From Gnetum montanum (Eukaryota > Streptophyta > Gnetopsida > Gnetales > Gnetaceae): a DNA stretch of 64,000 nt. Below the pieces are notes generated by a model. It saw only the letters and a program-made list of their open reading frames with translations. It was not told the DNA's origin and searched no databases. Made by a program: the position numbers and the translations under genes. The stretch lies in NCBI GenBank assembly GCA_015680685.1, contig MNCI01001077.1, positions 355,525 through 419,524 of the forward strand, read 5' to 3'. This document shows, in pieces, positions 58,601 to 64,000 of this stretch; position 1 is the stretch's first letter, and each line of letters opens with the position of its first letter.

Positions 58601-60115
58601 GAGGAAAATGTGGAGAAGGATTAGGGAGGAGGAATAGAGGAGTTAAAGGAAAACACCATAGAAACTAAGCCGTTGGATGATCAGGGTGGTGTCGACCAAA
58701 TGTTTAGCAGCTTTCTCAAGGAAAATCTGGACTTAGGGAATCCCCCAAAAGGTGACATGGAGCATGGTATGTTTTCTTTTTATTTTACTTTATATTGCTT
58801 CGTTAGTTGTCATTTGTATGATCTTTTATTTTCATGTTTTCATGTCTTCTAGACGAAGGCAGCGAAACTAGGACGGTGTGCTTAGACGTATTCATGAAGA
58901 TGGTTCCCCCTGAGAGGACCGTGGAGGTTAGTTCATCCCACACCTGTGAGCCATTTACTTTGACAGAAATGCCAAGTAAGATGGATTTTGTGGCTGGAAT
59001 TGCAGAAGAAGTTGTCGAATGGATTTAGGAGGTCCACCTTGAAATAGGTATAATGTTTTTAAATCGTTCGTCATTTTAGGATGCCACACCCTATTTCTGT
59101 TATCTTAACGTTTGATCTTTTCGTATGCATAGGTGCCAAGTTGAGGTGCGATCCCTCTGAGATAGTCAGCATAGAGAGTTTACCGACACTATCCCCAGAA
59201 GTGGAGCAGGTGCCAAGACCTATTTATGATGAGGTGGCGGAAGGCCTAGTACACAACGCCAAGTCACTATGGACTTGTAGGCGTTCTGTTGAACAGTTGT
59301 GGTTGTAGATCCAGGCAAGAGAAAAGGAAGTCTTCGAGTTGTCGGTTGAATGTGACGATCTTAAGGGTCGATACGAGTTCGCCGCTACCAAACTAAGCGG
59401 TAATTACTCTTGGTAAACGTCCGAGGTTACGTATACGAGATATTGGAATCTACTAAATCATCATGCATCGCTGACTTGGAGAATGGTAGTGTAAAGCCCA
59501 AATTGATCTCCTGAACCTCAAATGTCAAGATTGAAAAGCCTTCAGTTCCAAGGTTTGCAAGTGGGGTCAGGATGAGAAGAATCACAAACATCACTACAAG
59601 AAGTCGTTAAAAGAAGTGTCCATTGAAAAGCGGTAACTAGAAATGTTTGTGGAGGGTTTGGGTTTACGCTCTGCCTTTGATACTTTTGCCAAAAACACAA
59701 CTGTTGAGATGGAGTCACCTACAAGGGTGATTACAACTGCTATTGGGGAAGTGTCTGTTGGTGAGTTTCCTCTGAAATGTCCTATCTGGTCAGCTGTTGA
59801 CAAGGGAAAGGCCTTGGCAGACGTTGACTTAGGCCTTGATGAGACAGATTGGACTAGTGTCTCAGAAGAGGAAATCCTTTGTCGGTTGGAATTTGGCTTA
59901 GGGGGATCTCCTATGGTAAGCATTTTGTCATTATGAAATTGATTTGCTAAATAACATTTGAAATTTTGGCCCTCTCTTGTTCTTATATTGGTTGTCTCAT
60001 TTTGTATTTTCAAGATGAAGGTGGTGACGATGCCCAAGAAGTTGGCCCTAGTGGAGTGGGGGCCCCTAACGCCGGTGGATCTAAAGGGGATGATCCTCCC
60101 TTCCCAGATGCTTAG
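55623..60115 (+). pseudogene. Antisense eight-exon gene, nested element 2
   Basis: Exons: 55623-55753, 56525-56974, about 57047-57302, 57392-58431, 58536-58766, 58853-59047, 59133-59915 and 60014-60115. Exons 1, 2 and 8 have exactly the lengths of nested element 1 (131, 450, 102). Exon 1 starts MGKGKEVEGQGRKG. Exon 2 has VELIGVLTWFGP, CEFLAFMLDNFEVAIWS and NNTLFIAARALMLF of the FCP1-like core. Exon 4 is undeleted: MMFGEVTKAQKWLCNHVPSS, DNVGLMELFTTPSPDVSIAK, KGVKVVFHLSPEFFSDLFGV; it ends PRVKRIRFKMPG. Exon 5 is strongly acidic with MFSSFL; exon 7 starts AKLRCDPSEIVSIESLPTLS. The exon 3 and exon 8 acceptors are decayed and several stops exist. It is the best guide to the full exon 4 domain. Confidence 0.7.
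55754..56480 (+). repeat. Intron 1 palindrome array, nested element 2
   Basis: Looser array of GGCGTATACGCC, AGCGTATACGCTGAG and AGCGTAGAC-like words, homologous in place to 22935-23610. Confidence 0.65.
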
Positions 60116-60399
60116 TTTTTAGTTTTTCCTTTGGAACTATGCTGACTCAAATTGACACGGGAATTGTAAATTGAAAATTTTGAGATGGACGGAAACAGTT
60201 GACACTTATAATTGTACAGCATTGCATGTAAAAAAATTTTTTTGTTGATTTTGAGTTTGATTGCACACATGACACGACAATGTAAAATATTTTGGTTCAT
60301 TATATTTTTTATTTTTTGTTTTAAGTTTAATGTGCAGATGTAATTATAAATCATAATGATAAACGAAAGAGGAAAACAAAGTACAAGTGAGTGATCTCG
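60116..60399 (+). other. 3' flank of antisense gene, nested element 2
   Basis: AT-rich downstream sequence with no gene; aligns loosely with 27098-27320. Confidence 0.4.
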
Positions 60400-60575
60400 G
60401 TTGTAAACAAGTAACATTTCGAGCCCCAATTGTAAACAAGTAATATTTCGAATAACGTGGGTGGGTTTCTCGGTTGACCGACCATTTTTTTATCGTGGCT
60501 AGTTTTATGTTGTTGCGGACATGATAGTTTAGCATCATTTCAGACATGTTGTAGTTTAGCGTCATTTCGGACGGG
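60400..60575 (+). repeat. Stem-loop minisatellite between antisense gene and protease, nested element 2
   Basis: Clearest unit AGTTTAGCGTC-ATTTCG-GACG (a 4-bp CGTC/GACG stem). Others are decayed, including GTAAACAAGTAACATTTCGA forms. Confidence 0.6.
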
Positions 60576-60589
60576 TTGAGATGGTATTA

Positions 60590-61879
60590 CTTCAATAGTT
60601 TTTTGATTTTTTTCTTTTTAATGTTAGGCGATGTGTCAATGGGTATGATTCTATATTCAGCGTCCCCTTTGCTGATTATGTTGAACGGTAATTCGGCCCA
60701 AGGGACGTCTGATGGAGTGGTTCTTGCGTCAATGTTTTCGTGTGTTTCAGTATTCGTTGTGAGTTCTGAGTTAGTTTCTAATTGAGGAAGTATCTATATA
60801 GTGTCAGGCGCAGGTGTTTCTATTTTTGGTTTGGATAAATTTTGTTTTGTGTTTAAAGGATTGACGCCTACCGGTTGTTGTTCGTTTACATTTTGTTGTT
60901 TAGGTTCTTCGAGCTTGACCTATGAGCCTTAGTCCGTGTCGATGTATGATGAAATGATGGGATTAGCAGCCTCCCCATAAATGATGATTTCACCACCTTC
61001 ATAAGGTAGGTGAATCTCCTGGTATATAGGGGATGAAACCACTTTCAATTAGGCTAACCAGGGTCTTCCTAATATTAGGTTGAATCCTGGCATTTCATCG
61101 ACCACTACAAAGTCGACAGACATGGGAAATTGGTCTTCTGCTATGAAGTCTAAGGTTACTATGCCTTTGACCATCACGCGTGACCTGCTGAATGATTTTA
61201 AACATGTAGTTGTGGTTGGTTTGATTAACTCCGTCAACCCTAGTTGTTCAACGATGGGGTATGGTACTACGTTTGTGGCAGCCCTATCATCTACATGGAC
61301 CCTATGTATTTTGAACTGATTTATGCATATCATTATGAACATGGGGGCTATTGTTATCTTCCCTATTTTCTTGTCCACCTTGATGTTATCATTGTGGAAG
61401 CTTAGCGGTTTGGGAATTGCCCCGTGGGGTGAGTACATTACCGCATGAATGGAGGGTTCATTTGGAGGCAAGTCCTTGCTTACTAGGATCGACGTTAGCA
61501 TTAGTACCAAAGCTTCATGATGTGTTTGGGATGTTAGAAATAAGTCATACAAGCTTAACAAAGTTTTCTTTTCTTTGAGTGCTTGTGTGACCTATGTTAA
61601 AGTCATTGCCAAATATCTACTATTGGATGTGTTTGCATCAGCAGTGACTGGGTCCATTGGCCCCAACAGTTTTATTTCATGCTTCATTGGTCTGTCGTTT
61701 TTTCTTGGAGCCATTGTTTTAGAGGTATCAGTGTTTTTTGATGGTTCACCCTCGTTACCTATGTTTTGTTGACTATTAGGTGGTGTCATGGGTACGGCGT
61801 TAAGTGGGGTGGGTTTAAGTGGCCCTACAGCTAACCGTTGATGCTCCTTCTCCAAGCGTTCACGCGTAAGCTTATCCAC
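60590..61879 (-). pseudogene. PR: Protease region, nested element 2
   Basis: LYDLFLTSQTHHEALVLML, FIMICINQFKIHRVHVDDRA (active site DDR, the glycine lost), then TNVVPYPIVEQLGL and the hallmark GFNLILGRPWLA. The linker ends at the same IKKLL-K stop block as nested element 1, just before the stem-loop repeats. The active-site change and stops make it non-functional. Confidence 0.7.
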
Positions 61880-61929
61880 TAAGCGTTCTCTTGTGTGGCG
61901 TGGAGGTGGAGCTGGTCTTGGAGCTTTGG

Positions 61930-62320
61930 GTTACCTTGGGATTCATACCACATATGGAGCCAGGTGAGGTTGTAGTTAGATAGTTAGATGTGGTTGGGAA
62001 GAAGTTTGGTTGGACACCGTCACCCTAGGACACTGCGTATGTGAGGTGGAGGCTTGGTAAACATTAGGACTTGCAAATGTCCTAACAACGTATGGGGTTT
62101 GTCTAGGCTAAGGGTGGACCTCCATTATTGCAACTATTGGTGGCACTTGGACTATGAAAGGGGCAAGTCGAGTAGGAGGGGTTAATAGATTTGGGGTAAT
62201 GACAGTGGGAGGTACGTGCACTACATACGATTTTTGTGAGGTGGATGATGGTTGAGGCATGGATGCAGATGGAGTGGGAGGAACATGGTCTACAACATAA
62301 ATGTGGGATGTAAACAAGGT
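61930..62320 (-). pseudogene. gag: gag tail remnant, nested element 2
   Basis: Only the proline-rich tail with P-F/Y-V-V-x-V-P motifs (KSYVVHVPPTV, APFIVQVPPIV) is left. The join to leader sequence near 62320 marks loss of the gag N-terminus, capsid-like core and zinc region, judged against nested element 1. Confidence 0.6.
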
Positions 62321-62548
62321 TACGGCGTATAGAGTGTAGCATGTACAAATAGTAGTGTAGATGCTGGGAGACTTATGGATGGAAGTGTTTGAACTGAACA
62401 GCGTAGATGCTGGATAATTTGCAGCTTAGGTTTTACACTAAGCAACGTAAACATTGGGAGGATTTCAGAAGGAAGCTGCGTATGGTCGGCGGCGTAAACG
62501 CTCAGAAGTGTAAATGCTGGAAAGCTTGCAGGTAAGGTTTTAGGCAGA
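62321..62548 (-). repeat. Leader of nested element 2
   Basis: Contains GCGTAGATGCTGG and GCGTAAACGCTCAG-type units as in 31880-32105. Untranslated. Confidence 0.5.
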
Positions 62549-62567
62549 GGCCCTCCTTCTAGCGCCA
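62549..62567 (-). promoter_or_regulatory. Primer binding site, nested element 2
   Basis: Minus strand TGGCGCTAGAAGGAGGGCC, identical to nested element 1. Confidence 0.75.
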
Positions 62568-62572
62568 ATTTT

Positions 62573-63751
62573 TATACCATCTGAAATCGTCGATCTCTAG
62601 CTGGAAGGAAATAGAGGCCGTGGGATCACAGGATGCGCACAGAAGACCCTACCTTCGCCTGAGGATGAGCCGGAATGAACAAAGGTAGAGTACATTGGGT
62701 GGTCCGCACGTGGATCAGACAAGGATTTCCCCAAACGTACACCAAAGTTCTATATTCTGGGTTATATGTAAATGGCGTAACAGGCGTAAATCAAAGTGTT
62801 AATAGTGTAACCGATGCAAACAGAGCGTAACGTAAACAAGAAAAAATAGAATACATGCAACAATTAATGCAAACTGTAAATGATTCTGGGAAGAAACTGT
62901 AACAATGAAATTATAGAATGAAAGCACAATGCACCGGTCTAACGTAGTTGTGACTGAAACATAAGGCGGATGAAAAGCCCCAGTGGATGTAAGGATGATT
63001 GTGGCTGGTTCACACTATAGGCACAACGTAGAGGCTGTATTCTCAACGTACAGGGTTGTCCATCATAAAAGGTTTTGTGCTCTGGTTCATAGCGCTCTAC
63101 TCTCTAGTGTGCTCTTGGAATTTTTGCCAATCGACCTGGGACTAGTGCAAAAATTGAGCTTTTATACAGGGTTTTGACGGTGGACTCGGGTTGGGAGACA
63201 CGTGGCGTGTTGACTGGGTGCAAGAGCGTAAAATTTATAAGTGTACAATATGTTACATTTGCTAGGCGTATACGTTGAGCGTATATGCTATATCAAGTGA
63301 GCGTAGACTCTGGGCGTATATGCTGGAGCTGCTGGGCATATGCGAATTTGGGCGTAGATGTCGTGGACGCTGGCGTATACGCTGGGCGTATATGCTGATG
63401 GTTGCTGGCATGTACCAAGTCTTGTTCTACAGTGCTGTCTCCATGCCATCTCTAGGGATTTTATTGTTGGGCGTATGCATCTGTTGTATGTTGCTGGGCG
63501 TACATGTGAGGCATGTACGTTGGACGTCTACACTGGGCACATACGCTGTGAACTTGAGCGTAGATGCTAGGCGTATACGCTGAGAATGTACACTTGGGCG
63601 TATACGCTGAGACTGCATACTTAGTGAAAATTAAGCATCTGATCTCCGAAGTTGCCATGTGTGACACCAAATGTAACTATGGTTGTCTGTGGGTCCCAGG
63701 GACTTGTTTGGTGTTGGACAAGTACTAAGCTCCAGATTTTGTGGTGTTTTA
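62573..63751 (-). repeat. 5' LTR of nested element 2 (right)
   Basis: Plus-strand ends are TATACCATCTG and GGTGTTTTA (both terminal dinucleotides changed by a G-to-A or C-to-T type substitution). TATA box at 63159-63166; palindrome array at 63255-63610. Confidence 0.8.
63159..63166 (-). promoter_or_regulatory. TATA box, right LTR of nested element 2
   Basis: TATAAAAG on the minus strand, aligned with 49906-49913. Confidence 0.55.
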
Positions 63752-63756
63752 GGTAT
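63752..63756. repeat. Target site duplication GGTAT, right
   Basis: Differs by one base from AGTAT at 49314-49318. Confidence 0.65.
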
Positions 63757-63853
63757 TAGTACCCAACATAGTGCACATCTTTAGAAAAAATACAATGACG
63801 ATGCCATGACAGCTAAAACAACAATAAGATAGGGAAGGTGAAAAACAACTTAC

Positions 63854-63972
63854 TAGGCAAGTGGAGTAGCCTCCTGAGTTTCAACCCATGCCTTCAAAAT
63901 TCTCCGCAAGCTTTCTTGTACTTCATCAATCCTAGCCAACTTGGCATGTTTGCATTTGATCTTCAGTGTCAT
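63854..63972 (-). pseudogene. Antisense gene exon 1, outer copy 2
   Basis: ATG at 63972 opens MTLKIKCKHAKLARIDEVQE. Donor CCTA-GTAAGTTG at 63853. It is 119 bases like copy 1, with the KLARIDEVQE block conserved between the two. It reads open. Its promoter would lie past the right window edge; the other exons are at 45084-48873. Confidence 0.6.
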
Positions 63973-64000
63973 GGTTACGCTTGTATAATCTTCACAAAAT

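Larger units (their letters stand above)
49319..63751 (-). mobile_element. Nested Ty3/gypsy Tat-like element 2
   Basis: Minus-oriented element with LTRs 49319-50524 and 62573-63751 and a primer site at 62549-62567. In element order: leader, gag tail only, protease, stem-loop repeats, antisense gene (plus strand, 55623-60115), stem-loop repeats, pol (54970-51370), stem-loop repeats and 3' LTR. Most of gag (N-terminus, core, zinc region) is deleted between leader and tail near 62320. It is inserted in intron 1 of the outer copy 2 antisense gene, about 265 bases away from the equivalent site hit in copy 1. Confidence 0.8.
37911..64000 (+). mobile_element. Outer Ty3/gypsy Tat-like element, copy 2 (right end outside window)
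   Basis: LTR 37911-39163, primer site, leader, gag from 39421, protease to about 44640, stem-loop repeats and an antisense gene on the minus strand to the window edge (exon 1 at 63854-63972). It is interrupted by the solo LTR 41932-43467 and by nested element 2 (49319-63751). RT-IN and its 3' LTR are expected past 64000. Confidence 0.75.

Noticed and set aside
1-64000. Host protein-coding, tRNA or rRNA genes
   Set aside because: Every sizeable stretch aligns with another element copy in the window or is non-coding repeat; I found no cloverleaf-like or rRNA segment by eye.

Overview
This is plant nuclear DNA made entirely of nested, decayed LTR retrotransposons of the Ty3/gypsy superfamily. 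The signs are gag, a retropepsin-like protease, RT with YVDD, a Ty3-type RNase H followed by a second RNase H-like domain, integrase, long TG...CA LTRs of 1.2-1.5 kb and TGGCGC-type primer binding sites. The double RNase H and overall build point to the Tat lineage. I see no ordinary host gene, tRNA or rRNA gene. The host is a land plant with a large, repeat-rich genome; the sequence does not let me name it.

Layout: 1-1337 is a truncated minus-strand gag/leader fragment. From 1338 there is a tandem of two plus-strand copies of one 'outer' family sharing the middle LTR: LTR (1338-2626), internal region, LTR (37911-39163), second internal region running off the right end. Copy 1 is split by a minus-strand element at 10346-33383, flanked by exact 5-bp target duplications (AATGG). 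Copy 2 is split by a solo LTR at 41932-43467 (duplication GCACC) and by another minus-strand element at 49319-63751 (AGTAT/GGTAT). Inside the first nested element lies a further partial element (about 12500-20555) with a different LTR, bounded by a 233-bp direct repeat.

The most interesting content is a spliced gene encoded ANTISENSE to gag-pol, between protease and reverse transcriptase, in all five element copies. Four copies show the same eight-exon plan with nearly equal exon lengths (exon 2: 448-451 bp; exon 4: about 1040-1051 bp where undeleted; exon 7: 783-822 bp) and mostly intact GT/AG sites. A TATA box lies upstream of exon 1 in three copies. The predicted protein is about 1000-1060 residues. 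Exon 2 resembles an FCP1/NIF-like (HAD-family) CTD-phosphatase fold that has lost its catalytic aspartates. Exon 4 encodes a domain with the look of plant 'transposon protein' domains. These are followed by acidic linkers, a helical, coiled-coil-like region and an acidic tail. All copies now carry stop codons, but exon structure and motifs remain aligned between families.

The antisense module is bracketed by short repeats in which both arms of a 3-4 bp stem vary together around a six-base, usually CG-ending loop. The LTR U3 regions, the gag leaders and intron 1 of the antisense gene all carry arrays of a GCGTATACGC-like palindrome. Gag-PR ends with its own stop before the antisense module and RT-RNH-IN begins after it, so pol is physically split. 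The nested copies are complementary wrecks: the first has gag-PR but lost RT/RNH, and the second has pol but lost most of gag.
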